64,000 bases of DNA from assembly GCF_000422885.1 (NCBI RefSeq), contig NZ_AUGX01000008.1, positions 124,001 through 188,000 of the forward strand, read 5' to 3'. Numbering within the stretch: position 1 is the first letter of the stretch; each line of letters begins with the position of its first letter. The translations under genes and the position numbers were made by a program. The notes beneath the pieces are model-generated. The model ran no database searches. It worked only from the letters and a program-made list of their open reading frames with translations, and was not told the DNA's origin. Positions 35,255 to 43,416 of the stretch are shown piece after piece. This DNA comes from Ottowia thiooxydans DSM 14619 (GTDB taxonomy: Bacteria; Pseudomonadota; Gammaproteobacteria; Burkholderiales; Burkholderiaceae_C).

Positions 35255-36226
35255 ATGGCGCAATCTTCGTTGGCGGATGAAGATGCGGCGCTGATCGAGC
35301 GCTATCTGGAGCACGTGCGCGTTGAGAAGCGCCTGGCAGCCCGCACGGTCACGCTCTACAGCCTGGATCTTGAAAAACTGGCGACCTATGCTGTACAGGC
35401 TGCGGTGCCTCTTAAAGATGTGCAAAGCCATCACGTGCGCCGCTGGGTAGCCCAGATGCACGGAGGTGGCCGCAGTGGCCGCGGTATCGCCCTGATTCTC
35501 TCTGGCTGGCGTGGCTTCTATGTGTGGCTGGGACGCGAAGGCCGGATTGCCTCCAACCCCGTGCAAGATATCCGTGCGCCGCGCCAACCGCACCCTTTGC
35601 CCAAAGCGCTCGGTGTGGATGAAGCCGTTCAGTTGGCTGAACACCACCAGGTGGACGATGACCCTTGGCTTGAAGCGCGTGACGCCGCCATGGTGGAGCT
35701 CCTCTATGGTTGCGGCCTGCGTGTGGGCGAGCTCGTGACGCTCGATATGGCGGCCAGTAGGGAAGCGGAGCGGGGCGGCAGGGGTTGGATAGATCTGGAG
35801 GCTGGCGAAGCGCAGGTGCGGGGCAAAGGGGGGAAGCGGCGCGCCGTACCTCTAGGCCGAGCCGCTGATGTTGCGTTGCGCCGCTGGCTGGAGCTGCGCA
35901 TTGCCACACCGGCTGGAGCGGACGCCGATGCTGCACGAGCCCTGTTCACCGGGCGTTACGGCACACGCTTGACCTCCGCCTCGGTATGGCAGCGCCTGAA
36001 GCGCCGCAGCCTGCTGGCTGGCTTGGCTACGCCCGTGCATCCGCATATGCTTCGCCATTCATTTGCCAGCCATCTGCTCCAATCGAGCGGCGACTTGCGC
36101 GCCGTTCAGGAGCTTTTAGGTCATGCGAACATCGCCACGACACAGGTCTACACCCGCCTGGACTTTCAGCATCTGGCCAAAGCTTACGATGCGGCGCATC
36201 CAAGGGCAAAAAAAAGCTCCCCCTGA
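35255..36226 (+). CDS. xerC: Tyrosine recombinase XerC
   Basis: A 323-aa site-specific recombinase that resolves chromosome dimers at dif together with XerD. The SAM-like N-terminal domain is followed by the catalytic domain, with Arg in YGCGLRVGELV, HMLRHSFASHLL, LGHANIATTQ and the nucleophile Tyr299 in QVYTRLDF. It sits in the conserved dapF-DUF484-xerC order, which identifies it as the chromosomal XerC rather than a phage or integron integrase. Confidence 0.94.
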   Translation: MAQSSLADEDAALIERYLEHVRVEKRLAARTVTLYSLDLEKLATYAVQAAVPLKDVQSHHVRRWVAQMHGGGRSGRGIALILSGWRGFYVWLGREGRIASNPVQDIRAPRQPHPLPKALGVDEAVQLAEHHQVDDDPWLEARDAAMVELLYGCGLRVGELVTLDMAASREAERGGRGWIDLEAGEAQVRGKGGKRRAVPLGRAADVALRRWLELRIATPAGADADAARALFTGRYGTRLTSASVWQRLKRRSLLAGLATPVHPHMLRHSFASHLLQSSGDLRAVQELLGHANIATTQVYTRLDFQHLAKAYDAAHPRAKKSSP

Positions 36227-36476
36227 TGACATGGCTCCCCCTGAGACATTGATGCGCCTTCCCTTACGCCGGGCGCCCCAAAGGGGGTGGGAGTTCAAGA
36301 GTGTGCCGCCTCCGCGAGATATTAGACTCCCGACTGAAACGCGCAGGTTCATATATTCATGTCAGCATGAAAAATCAGCGCGTTATCAGCGTTTTTGGGT
36401 AGGGCGGGGTGAAGGTTGGCAGTGCATCCGTGGTTACGCGACTTGTTAATGCTCCTGAAATAAGAGCAGTTAGCGA

Positions 36477-37604
36477 TCATCGCGGTGGCCTCAGAATTTC
36501 CGCTCCACGCCAGACATTTGGCTGGGACAGCGCGTATTGCATGGGGTAGCAGGCCTTCGCACCGAGCATCTGGGCGGCACGCCAGACCCAGCGCGGATCG
36601 TCCAGGAAAGCACGGCCAATTGACAGCATGTCGGCATCGCCGCGCGCGACAATTTCCTCCGCTTCCCGCGGGTCAATGATCATCCCGGTCACGAAGGTGG
36701 AGATGGTCGCTCGTTGGCGAATTTCGGATGCAAACGGCACCAGGTAACTGGGTGCCGCAGAAATCCTGGCCTCATCGGTCAAGGCGCCTGCGGAGATGCA
36801 AGCGTAGTCACCTCCATGCGCACCGAAGCACCGCGCAGTTTCGACCGTATCGTCTATGGTCAGTCCCCCCTCGATCCAATCGTGGTTGTTGAGCCGAATC
36901 CCCAATACGCGATCTTGCGGCCAGGCTGCGCGCACCCGGTCTGTGATTTCCATGATCAATCGCATCCGCCCCTGAAGCGAGCCCCCGTAGCCGTCCGTCC
37001 TACGGTTCGAAATAGGCGAGAGGAAAGAATGCAGAAGATAGCCATGTGCGCTATGCAACTCAATCACTGTAATGTCCAGGCGGGCCGCGCGCTCCGCTGC
37101 CTGGCCGTAGGCTTCTATCACCCGATCGATGTCGCTGCGGTCCATCTCCCGTGGTACCGGCCATGATACTGACCAGGCCAGGGCAGAAGGCGCATACAAG
37201 GCCCAGGCACCCTCATCTACACGGAGAGCTCGTCTTCCTTCGGAGGGGTCGCAGCTTGCGCCTTTGCGGCCGGAATGTCCGAACTGTATTCCGAGCGGGA
37301 CACTTGAAAACGTTCGAATCTGTGTGATCAGTTCGCGCAGTGCTGACTCTTGCGCATCGTCGTGTAACGCAAGGCAGGTTCTGGAGCCATAACCTTGTCT
37401 TTCGACGGAAGTCGACTCGATGCAAACAAGCGCCGGGCCGGATACCGCGAGGCTCCCCAGGTGCTGAAGATGCCAAGGCTGCACCGCGCCTTGCCTGGCC
37501 GAGTACTGGGCCATCGGAGAGACCGCGATACGGTTTGTGAACTCAACGCCGCGCAATTGGAACGGCGCAAAAAGCACGGATTTCTGAATAGGATCGCGCG
37601 TCAT
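36477..37604 (-). CDS. NADH:flavin oxidoreductase (old yellow enzyme, YqjM-like)
   Basis: A 375-aa FMN enzyme of the old yellow enzyme family, closest to the YqjM/NamA class by the N-terminal FAPFQLRGVEFTNRIAVSPMAQYSA and the ELHSAHGYLLHSFLSPISNRRTDGYGGS signature. FGHSGRKG supplies part of the FMN and substrate pocket. Such enzymes reduce activated C=C bonds of enones, maleimides or nitro compounds with NAD(P)H. It is divergent from the acyltransferase-like gene across a 237-bp region with two palindromes, so it may share control with the island. Interestingly, maleimides are classic substrates of this family. Confidence 0.88.
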   Translation of the reverse strand: MTRDPIQKSVLFAPFQLRGVEFTNRIAVSPMAQYSARQGAVQPWHLQHLGSLAVSGPALVCIESTSVERQGYGSRTCLALHDDAQESALRELITQIRTFSSVPLGIQFGHSGRKGASCDPSEGRRALRVDEGAWALYAPSALAWSVSWPVPREMDRSDIDRVIEAYGQAAERAARLDITVIELHSAHGYLLHSFLSPISNRRTDGYGGSLQGRMRLIMEITDRVRAAWPQDRVLGIRLNNHDWIEGGLTIDDTVETARCFGAHGGDYACISAGALTDEARISAAPSYLVPFASEIRQRATISTFVTGMIIDPREAEEIVARGDADMLSIGRAFLDDPRWVWRAAQMLGAKACYPMQYALSQPNVWRGAEILRPPR

Positions 37605-37716
37605 TTCTGGATGTTTGCCTTCGGACGATATGCATCCCCAATGGCGTGTCGAAGCAGTTGCGTTGCACGATGCTAAGGCATCAGACCACGATTCGATTCA
37701 TCACATTTTGTGTGTA

Positions 37717-37767
37717 GTGATATCACTCGGACGGTCATTGTGTAGTGGGACATGTCCTGCCTAGAAT
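37717..37767 (+). promoter_or_regulatory. Island promoter with two palindromes
   Basis: TTGTGT (37738-37743) and TAGAAT (37762-37767) with 18-nt spacing form a plausible promoter for the plus-strand island. A perfect palindrome GGACATGTCC (37748-37757) lies in the spacer and another, GTGATATCAC (37717-37726), lies just upstream. The region is shared with the divergent old yellow enzyme gene, so one regulator could control both sides. Confidence 0.5.
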
Positions 37768-37841
37768 CATTCCAACTTCTGAAAACTCATCGAGTCGTGA
37801 CAAAAAATCCGTACGCCGATTGATTGCTGTCCGAGAAATAA

Positions 37842-38999
37842 ATGATTGAACCGTTTCCCCTCATCGACGTTTCCGGCGCACCTTTCGAGCGAGGTTTTCA
37901 ACATGGAAACTTGGCTGAAAAGCGAATCCGTGCTGGGGTTGCTCACTATATGGCGCAGTTGAAAAAACTGTCGCTCACACCAAACGAAGTGAAGCAATTG
38001 GTAGAGGAGTACTTGCCCGTCATGGAGGCGTTCGATGCGAACCACGTCAAGGAGATGCGGGGAATAGCGCAAGGTTCAGGATTGCCGTTCGAAGACATCG
38101 TGCTGCTCAATGCGCGCACCGAAATTCTCAAGTTGGGAGAGCGGCCACACTTGCGAAAACTGCTGACGGAGCAAGGCGCGGATGGCTGCACTGGACTTAT
38201 GGTCCTGCCTGAAGCCAGTGAGCGCCGCACGCTGATCCATGCCCTCAATTGGGATTGGAAACGCGATTGCGTCGATAGCTCCATCGTCTTACGTATTCGC
38301 AATGACGACGGGCCGGATATCTTGACGTTTACGGAAGCGGGTACGTTGGCTCGCGCCGGATTGAATGCGGCAGGCGTAGCGATTACAGGGAACTATCTGG
38401 AATGCGACAGAGACTATTCCCAGGTTGGTGTTCCGATTTCCCTGGTACGCCGCAAGGTGTTGGAAAACGAGCACCTCGCTCTCGCCATGCATGCCGTTTG
38501 CACCACACAAAAGTCTGCGTCGAGCAACATGATGGTGAGCCATGCTGCAGGCATAGGCATCAACTTTGAATGCGCCCCCAACGAAGCGTTTCAGATTCTG
38601 CCAGAGCGCGGATTAATGGTGCATGCGAATCACTGGATTAACGTGCCAGCGCGCATCAAGCTCCTGGAAAAGGGTATTGCCGCGATGCCAGACACTCTTT
38701 ATCGAGATACCAGGGTAAGAATGTTGCTTGAGCCGAAGGTTGGGGCGATCACGGTCGATGATGTGAAAGCAGCGCTCTTCGACGAGCTCCTTTCGCCCTG
38801 GTCGGTATGCCGCCCCCCACGCTTGAACACGGCCGGTGTCATGACTGCCACTGTGGCCATGGTGGTCATGCAGCCTGAAGCCGGAATCATGGAAGTGGCG
38901 CCGCTACCTGCGTTGAACCGTCATTTCACGACCTATCGACTCGGCGCTCAGGTCGACGTAGGTGAAAAAAAATCCCATGCTGATATTCGTGTCCAGTGA
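37842..38999 (+). CDS. Acyltransferase/amidohydrolase of the C45 Ntn-hydrolase family
   Basis: A 385-aa relative of isopenicillin-N acyltransferase (AAT, peptidase family C45). The precursor is expected to cleave itself before Cys116 in GADGCTGL, making that Cys the N-terminal nucleophile; the fungal enzyme is cut at Gly102/Cys103, a comparable place. The following FxxNxDW-like stretch reads HALNWDWKRD. No signal peptide is seen. Bacterial members hydrolyse or transfer acyl groups on amides. It starts the island operon ahead of two NodB-fold hydrolases, suggesting several successive C-N bond cleavages. The substrate is unknown. Confidence 0.8.
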   Translation: MIEPFPLIDVSGAPFERGFQHGNLAEKRIRAGVAHYMAQLKKLSLTPNEVKQLVEEYLPVMEAFDANHVKEMRGIAQGSGLPFEDIVLLNARTEILKLGERPHLRKLLTEQGADGCTGLMVLPEASERRTLIHALNWDWKRDCVDSSIVLRIRNDDGPDILTFTEAGTLARAGLNAAGVAITGNYLECDRDYSQVGVPISLVRRKVLENEHLALAMHAVCTTQKSASSNMMVSHAAGIGINFECAPNEAFQILPERGLMVHANHWINVPARIKLLEKGIAAMPDTLYRDTRVRMLLEPKVGAITVDDVKAALFDELLSPWSVCRPPRLNTAGVMTATVAMVVMQPEAGIMEVAPLPALNRHFTTYRLGAQVDVGEKKSHADIRVQ

Positions 39000-39038
39000 C
39001 GTGGATCGTCGTCATGCGGTTTGTGCACGGAGAGTAAT

Positions 39039-39920
39039 ATGACAATAAGTTACCCGACCATCTCCCGAAGTCTGCGCACCTTTTCGGACGGACGCTGGCG
39101 GCAACATCGGACCGAATGGCCGGGTGGGGCACGCGCCGCGGTTGTGATCGCTATCGATTTCGATGGTCCGTCGCACGATTTGACACAGGGGTTTCCGCCG
39201 CTCGGGTCGCACTCGACCGGACGCTATTCGGGCCGCAGGGGCGTTCCGCGCCATCTCGATATGCTGAGCCGCCTGGGGATTCCGGCAACCTTCTTTGTTC
39301 CTGGCTACGACGCCGAATGCTACCCGCAGGTCATCCGCAATATTGCCGCGGCGGGCCATGAAATAGGCGCACACGGTTATCTACATGAGCGTACGTTGTT
39401 CGAGCCCCAAGAGGAAGAGCGCCGCCTCAGGCTGACTCACGAGATCCTTGGCAACATGACCGGGTCACCACCGGTGGGCTGGCGTTCCCCCTCCGGCCAG
39501 AAGACCTACACCACGCTCAAAGTGTTGCATCAACTCGGCTATCTTTATGACGCGAGTGACAAAGACTTCGACATGCCATACATGCTCGATCTGGGGCATG
39601 GTAGATCGCTGGTGGAAGTTCCCAATAACACTTACAGCCTCGATGACCACCCTTGGTTTCACTACTCCATGACCCCGGTATCGGAGGTGCTGGAGGTCTG
39701 GAAGCGGGAGTTCGATTCCATCTATGCTGAACGAGGGTTTTTCTTCCTGAGCGTGCATCCGCGCAGCGGTTGGGGTTCAGGTTCGCCATCGCGAACGGCC
39801 GCTATAGAAAGCCTGGTACGTTACATGCAAGCTCATGAAGGCGTCACGTTCATGACTTGCGCTGAGATGTGCAACGTGGTGCGTGCGTGCCCCCAGGCTT
39901 TCGAGGAGATGCGGACATGA
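39039..39920 (+). CDS. Polysaccharide deacetylase/PuuE-like hydrolase (metal site intact)
   Basis: A 293-aa NodB-fold hydrolase. The metal and base residues are in VIAIDFDGPSHD (D40, D42) and GHEIGAHGYLHE (H112, H116), with the later GWRSPSG and the C-terminal FLSVHPR histidine. This sub-branch includes PuuE allantoinases and, as I recall, a 293-aa cyclic imide hydrolase of Pseudomonas putida, so it may open a cyclic amide or imide rather than act on sugars. No signal peptide is present, which also argues against polysaccharide. GGAGAGT precedes ATG 39039. It overlaps the next gene by ATGA. Confidence 0.8.
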   Translation: MTISYPTISRSLRTFSDGRWRQHRTEWPGGARAAVVIAIDFDGPSHDLTQGFPPLGSHSTGRYSGRRGVPRHLDMLSRLGIPATFFVPGYDAECYPQVIRNIAAAGHEIGAHGYLHERTLFEPQEEERRLRLTHEILGNMTGSPPVGWRSPSGQKTYTTLKVLHQLGYLYDASDKDFDMPYMLDLGHGRSLVEVPNNTYSLDDHPWFHYSMTPVSEVLEVWKREFDSIYAERGFFFLSVHPRSGWGSGSPSRTAAIESLVRYMQAHEGVTFMTCAEMCNVVRACPQAFEEMRT

Positions 39921-40741
39921 CTGTAGAAACCATGGCTCCATGTCCTGTTGTCGTGAGTGTTAACTTTGATGTTGAAACGCTCGATGCGCAGGTTGCAGGA
40001 GCTGCAGGGCTGTTCGGACGCTACTCCTATGGCCGTTACGGCGCGCGGGAAGGGTTGTGGCGAATACTCAATGCGCTGGAGGAATGCGGTGTTCGTGCTA
40101 CGTTCTTTGTCCCTGCTGATGAGGCTAAGCGCCATCGATCCCTGTTGATGGCTATTGTGGCCGGTGGTCATGAGATCGCAGCACAGGGCGCGCCCGTTTT
40201 CGATAAGTTGCCAGAAGGGCCCGCCGATCTCGCCTTGCTCGCGCGCACCAAGGCGGCACTGGCAGATGTGATCGGTATTGAGCCGAAGGGCTGGCGCTCT
40301 ACCAATGGATTGTTGACGGTGGAGACGATGCTGGAGCTCGCCGACCTCGGCTTCCTCTACGACTCGACTTTTCAGGACGATGACCGGCCATACGCGTTTT
40401 CCGACGGCAAAGGCCGTACCTTGGTGGAGCTTCCTGTCTGGGACTATCTAAGTGATTCCACGTTCTACGCGCCCAGGCATTCCCATCTGCGGGTGCAGAA
40501 AGTATGGACGGAGGAATTTGCCGCCATGTATGCCGCAGGTGCCTACGTTCCGTTAACGCTGCATTCGAGGGGCGACATTGGATCCTCGCGTCCGGTGCGT
40601 GTTCAGGTCATGGCCGATTTTCTCCGTCACATGGCATCGCATCCTGGCGTTCATTTCTATCGGGCGGATGAGTTGGCCGCTTTGGTAGCTCAAACCGCTG
40701 TGGCCGAGCCGATTCCAGGCCACGGCGAGCATCGCGCTTGA
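39917..40741 (+). CDS. Polysaccharide deacetylase/PuuE-like protein lacking metal histidines
   Basis: A 274-aa paralogue of the preceding protein, with the same fold markers (ATFFVPADEAKRH, GWRSTNGLL, LGFLYDSTFQDDD, LTLHSRGD). At the metal site, however, GHEIAAQGAPVFDK replaces the neighbour's GHEIGAHGYLHE: the two His are Gln90 and Val94, and the first Asp of the base motif is Asn16 (VNFDVE). It is probably a catalytically dead partner, perhaps forming a heteromer with the upstream gene product, to which it is translationally coupled (ATGA at 39917-39920). Altered metal coordination is the alternative. Confidence 0.78.
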   Translation: MTVETMAPCPVVVSVNFDVETLDAQVAGAAGLFGRYSYGRYGAREGLWRILNALEECGVRATFFVPADEAKRHRSLLMAIVAGGHEIAAQGAPVFDKLPEGPADLALLARTKAALADVIGIEPKGWRSTNGLLTVETMLELADLGFLYDSTFQDDDRPYAFSDGKGRTLVELPVWDYLSDSTFYAPRHSHLRVQKVWTEEFAAMYAAGAYVPLTLHSRGDIGSSRPVRVQVMADFLRHMASHPGVHFYRADELAALVAQTAVAEPIPGHGEHRA

Positions 40742-40757
40742 TGAGAGGGTATGAAAA

Positions 40758-41903
40758 GTGGCTCATGCAGTAGCTGTCAGCGGCGTCGGCGAGACTGAAT
40801 ACAGCCGCTCGTCGGGGCGATCTGCCCTGATGCTGCAGCTGGAGGCTTCGCTCAGTGCAATAGAGGACGCTGGTCTGACCCCCAAGGACATCGACGGCAT
40901 CATTCCATTGTCCGCGGGTACAAGTATCGCGGAGGATTTCATTGCGAATTTTGGCATTCCCGATCTGCGCTTCTCCGCAATCATTCCGATGGGAGGTGCG
41001 AGCACCGTCGCGGCCCTTCAATGTGCGGCGGCGGCGATTTCATTCGGAATATGCAAGCATGTTCTGCTACCTGCAGGTCGCAACGGTTACTCAGGGGCGC
41101 GCATGGCAGCGCGCATCACTGATCAGCCTCATCGAAGACTGATTGCCGAGTTCGAAACCCCGATAGGCGCGATTACCGCTGCGCAGCTCTATGCGCCGAT
41201 GGCACGGCGTCACATGGAGATGTTCGGCACGACAAGCCGGCAGTTCGCGGAGATCGCGGTGGCAACGCGTGCGCACGCGTTGCTGAATGAGAGGGCGATG
41301 ATGAAGAAGGAGATCACGGTCGAGGACCATCAAAGTTCTCGCCTGATCGCCGATCCCTTTCGGTTGCTCGACTGCTGCCTGGAAAGTGACGGCGGAGCGG
41401 CCATCGTAGTCAGTGCCGCAGATCGGGCGAAGGACCTGCGCAAACATCCCATCCTCGTCACGGGCATTGCCGAGGGACATCCGGACTCGCCGAGCACCAT
41501 CACCCAGCGCACCGACATCACCACGCTCGGTGTTGCCAAGGCGGCAGTGAGAGCCTTTGCAATGGCTGGCATCACTCACGATGAGATCGACGTTGCGCAG
41601 ATTTATGACTGTTTCACCTATATCGTGTTGTGCCAGTTGGAAGATCTGGGCTTCTGTAAAAAGGGAGAAGGTGGGCCGTTCGTCGAAAGCGGAGCCATCA
41701 GACTTGGCGGGAAGTTGCCAGTCAATACCCACGGAGGCTTGTTGTCTCAGGCTCACATCGGCGGAATGAATCACGTCATTGAGCTGGTTCGACAACTGCG
41801 GCGAGAGGCCGGGGCGGCACAGGTCAAGGATGCGGCGACGGGATTGGTCACCGGCTTCGGCGACCTCGGCGACGGCGCCGTTGCCATCATGCAGAGGGCT
41901 TAA
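40758..41903 (+). CDS. Thiolase-fold protein without catalytic cysteines (Ltp2-like)
   Basis: A 381-aa thiolase superfamily protein starting at GTG 40758 with an AGAGGG site. True thiolases carry a nucleophile Cys in a CxSG motif near residue 90; here the segment is IIPMGGAS (Gly79-Gly80). The second Cys of the C-terminal CGG motif is also absent (VTGFGDLGDG). The His of the SQAHIGG stretch and a Tyr in QIYDCFTY remain. This matches non-thiolytic members such as the Ltp2 retro-aldolases of steroid side-chain degradation, which need a DUF35 partner. Such a partner is encoded next. It likely cleaves or forms a C-C bond of a CoA thioester. Confidence 0.8.
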   Translation: MAHAVAVSGVGETEYSRSSGRSALMLQLEASLSAIEDAGLTPKDIDGIIPLSAGTSIAEDFIANFGIPDLRFSAIIPMGGASTVAALQCAAAAISFGICKHVLLPAGRNGYSGARMAARITDQPHRRLIAEFETPIGAITAAQLYAPMARRHMEMFGTTSRQFAEIAVATRAHALLNERAMMKKEITVEDHQSSRLIADPFRLLDCCLESDGGAAIVVSAADRAKDLRKHPILVTGIAEGHPDSPSTITQRTDITTLGVAKAAVRAFAMAGITHDEIDVAQIYDCFTYIVLCQLEDLGFCKKGEGGPFVESGAIRLGGKLPVNTHGGLLSQAHIGGMNHVIELVRQLRREAGAAQVKDAATGLVTGFGDLGDGAVAIMQRA

Positions 41904-41904
41904 C

Positions 41905-42351
41905 GTGTCTACCTTCTACGACAAACCAACCCCAAAAATCTCACCGGAATCCGAGCCGTACTGGGCAGCTCTGCGGCAGCACAAGCTCGCTCTTCAGTGT
42001 TGCAAGACGTGCGGTCGCATCCGCCACTATCCACGGCTGATCTGCGATGGGTGCTACTCCAGCCATGTCGATTGGATCGTGGCGAGTGGTCGCGGACGGC
42101 TGCATTCCTGGATGGTTGCGTATCACGCGTTCCTGCCTGCATTCCAGCTGGATCTCCCTTACATCCTGGCTATAGCGGATCTCGAGGAAGGGGCGCGGGT
42201 GCAGGCGAAGTTGCACACAGCCTCCGTCTCGAATCTCCATCTCGGTATGCCGGTGCGCGCGATCTTTGAGAACGTCACTACTGAACTGACTCTGCTCGGT
42301 CTCGAGCCGGATGTTGCCCCCGCATTTCATCAACTGGAGGACGAATGCTAA
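41905..42351 (+). CDS. DUF35 zinc-ribbon/OB-fold protein, partner of the thiolase-fold protein
   Basis: A 148-aa protein starting at GTG 41905, one base after the thiolase-fold gene's stop. The rubredoxin-like zinc ribbon has CKTCG and CDGC at about residues 32-50, followed by the DUF35 OB-fold (GRGRLHSWMVAYHAF, PYILAIADLEEGARVQAKL). Proteins of this family bind acyl-CoA and form obligate complexes with thiolase-fold aldolases or thiolases. The adjacency supports a two-protein enzyme. It overlaps the Bug gene start by 7 nt. Confidence 0.88.
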   Translation: MSTFYDKPTPKISPESEPYWAALRQHKLALQCCKTCGRIRHYPRLICDGCYSSHVDWIVASGRGRLHSWMVAYHAFLPAFQLDLPYILAIADLEEGARVQAKLHTASVSNLHLGMPVRAIFENVTTELTLLGLEPDVAPAFHQLEDEC

Positions 42352-43325
42352 CCAATCATTTCTGTCGCCTGACGGCTTTCCTGGCGAGCGCAGTAATGTC
42401 GTGTGCTCTTGCCACGTCTGTGAACGCGCAAAACACGGCGTCGATCAGGATCATCATCCCCTATGCCGCAGGAAGTTCGACCGACACCTATGCCCGGTTG
42501 ATCGGTGATTCGCTGTCGAGGAAACTCAATCGTCCGGCAATACCAGTCAATCAACCTGGTGCCGGGGGCGAGATCGGCACGCTGCAAGTTGTCCGTGCCA
42601 AACCAGACGGTAGCCACTTGCTGTTTCAGGCGCCCGCGGTGGTCATCATTCCAACGATACGCAAGAAGCCTTCGTATGACGTCCGCAAAGACCTTGTGCC
42701 AATCACGCAGATCGTCGAAGGCAATGTTGGCGTCTTTATCAATCCCGAAGTTCCCGCCAAGACGATCAAGGAGCTGATCGATTACGCCAAGGCCAACCCA
42801 GGGAAATTGAATTACGCCTCGTTCGGCGTCGGATCATCCGGGCATCTTCATGCGGAGATGTTCAAGTTAATGGCAGGGGTTGATATTCGCCATGTTCCGT
42901 ACGCCAGCGGAGCCCCTGCGGTGATGGCAGTGGCGAAGAATGAAGCGCAAATAGTGTTTGCCGATTCTCAAGGATCCGCAAGGCCTCTTATCAAAGACGG
43001 CAAATTGCGCTGGATTGCGGTCGGGTCAAAGCAGCGGTCGCCTGCCTACCCAGATATCCCAACAGTCAACGAAAGTGGCTTGCCTGGATATCTGGCCAGT
43101 CATTGGCTGGGGTTCTTCGCGCCGGCTGGCACGTCTGCCGAAACTGTTCAAAACCTCAACGTCGCGATCAACGAGTTTCTCAAGACCCCTACTATGCAGG
43201 AGAAGCTCGAACAGGAGGGGTACAGATTCGTCGGAAGCTCCGCAACCGAGTTCAAGACGTTCATCGCCGCGGAAGTCAAGAAATGGGAACACATCGTCAC
43301 AGAAGGTCGCATAGAAGCGCAATAG
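42345..43325 (+). CDS. Bug-type tripartite tricarboxylate receptor
   Basis: A 326-aa TctC/Bug periplasmic protein with a Sec signal peptide (FLASAVMSCALATSVNAQ). The ligand loops are IRIIIPYAAGSSTDTYARL and PVNQPGAGGEIGTLQVVRAKPDG. GGAGG lies 6 nt before ATG 42345, inside the end of the DUF35 gene. It is the third orphan Bug receptor in the window. No TctAB genes are close. By context it should bind the island's substrate or a product acid. Confidence 0.88.
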   Translation: MLTNHFCRLTAFLASAVMSCALATSVNAQNTASIRIIIPYAAGSSTDTYARLIGDSLSRKLNRPAIPVNQPGAGGEIGTLQVVRAKPDGSHLLFQAPAVVIIPTIRKKPSYDVRKDLVPITQIVEGNVGVFINPEVPAKTIKELIDYAKANPGKLNYASFGVGSSGHLHAEMFKLMAGVDIRHVPYASGAPAVMAVAKNEAQIVFADSQGSARPLIKDGKLRWIAVGSKQRSPAYPDIPTVNESGLPGYLASHWLGFFAPAGTSAETVQNLNVAINEFLKTPTMQEKLEQEGYRFVGSSATEFKTFIAAEVKKWEHIVTEGRIEAQ

Positions 43326-43416
43326 CTGCGCGCGAGTCCGAGCTCAATTTGCGTCGCGGCCGCTGAACAGCTGCCGCTTGCATGGATGCACACATTTCAT
43401 TACTGGGAGATCAAAT

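Noticed and set aside
35255-36226. Phage or island integrase that could have brought in the following accessory genes
   Set aside because: The dapF-DUF484-xerC order and sequence pattern identify the chromosomal XerC; no attachment-site repeat was found beside it.
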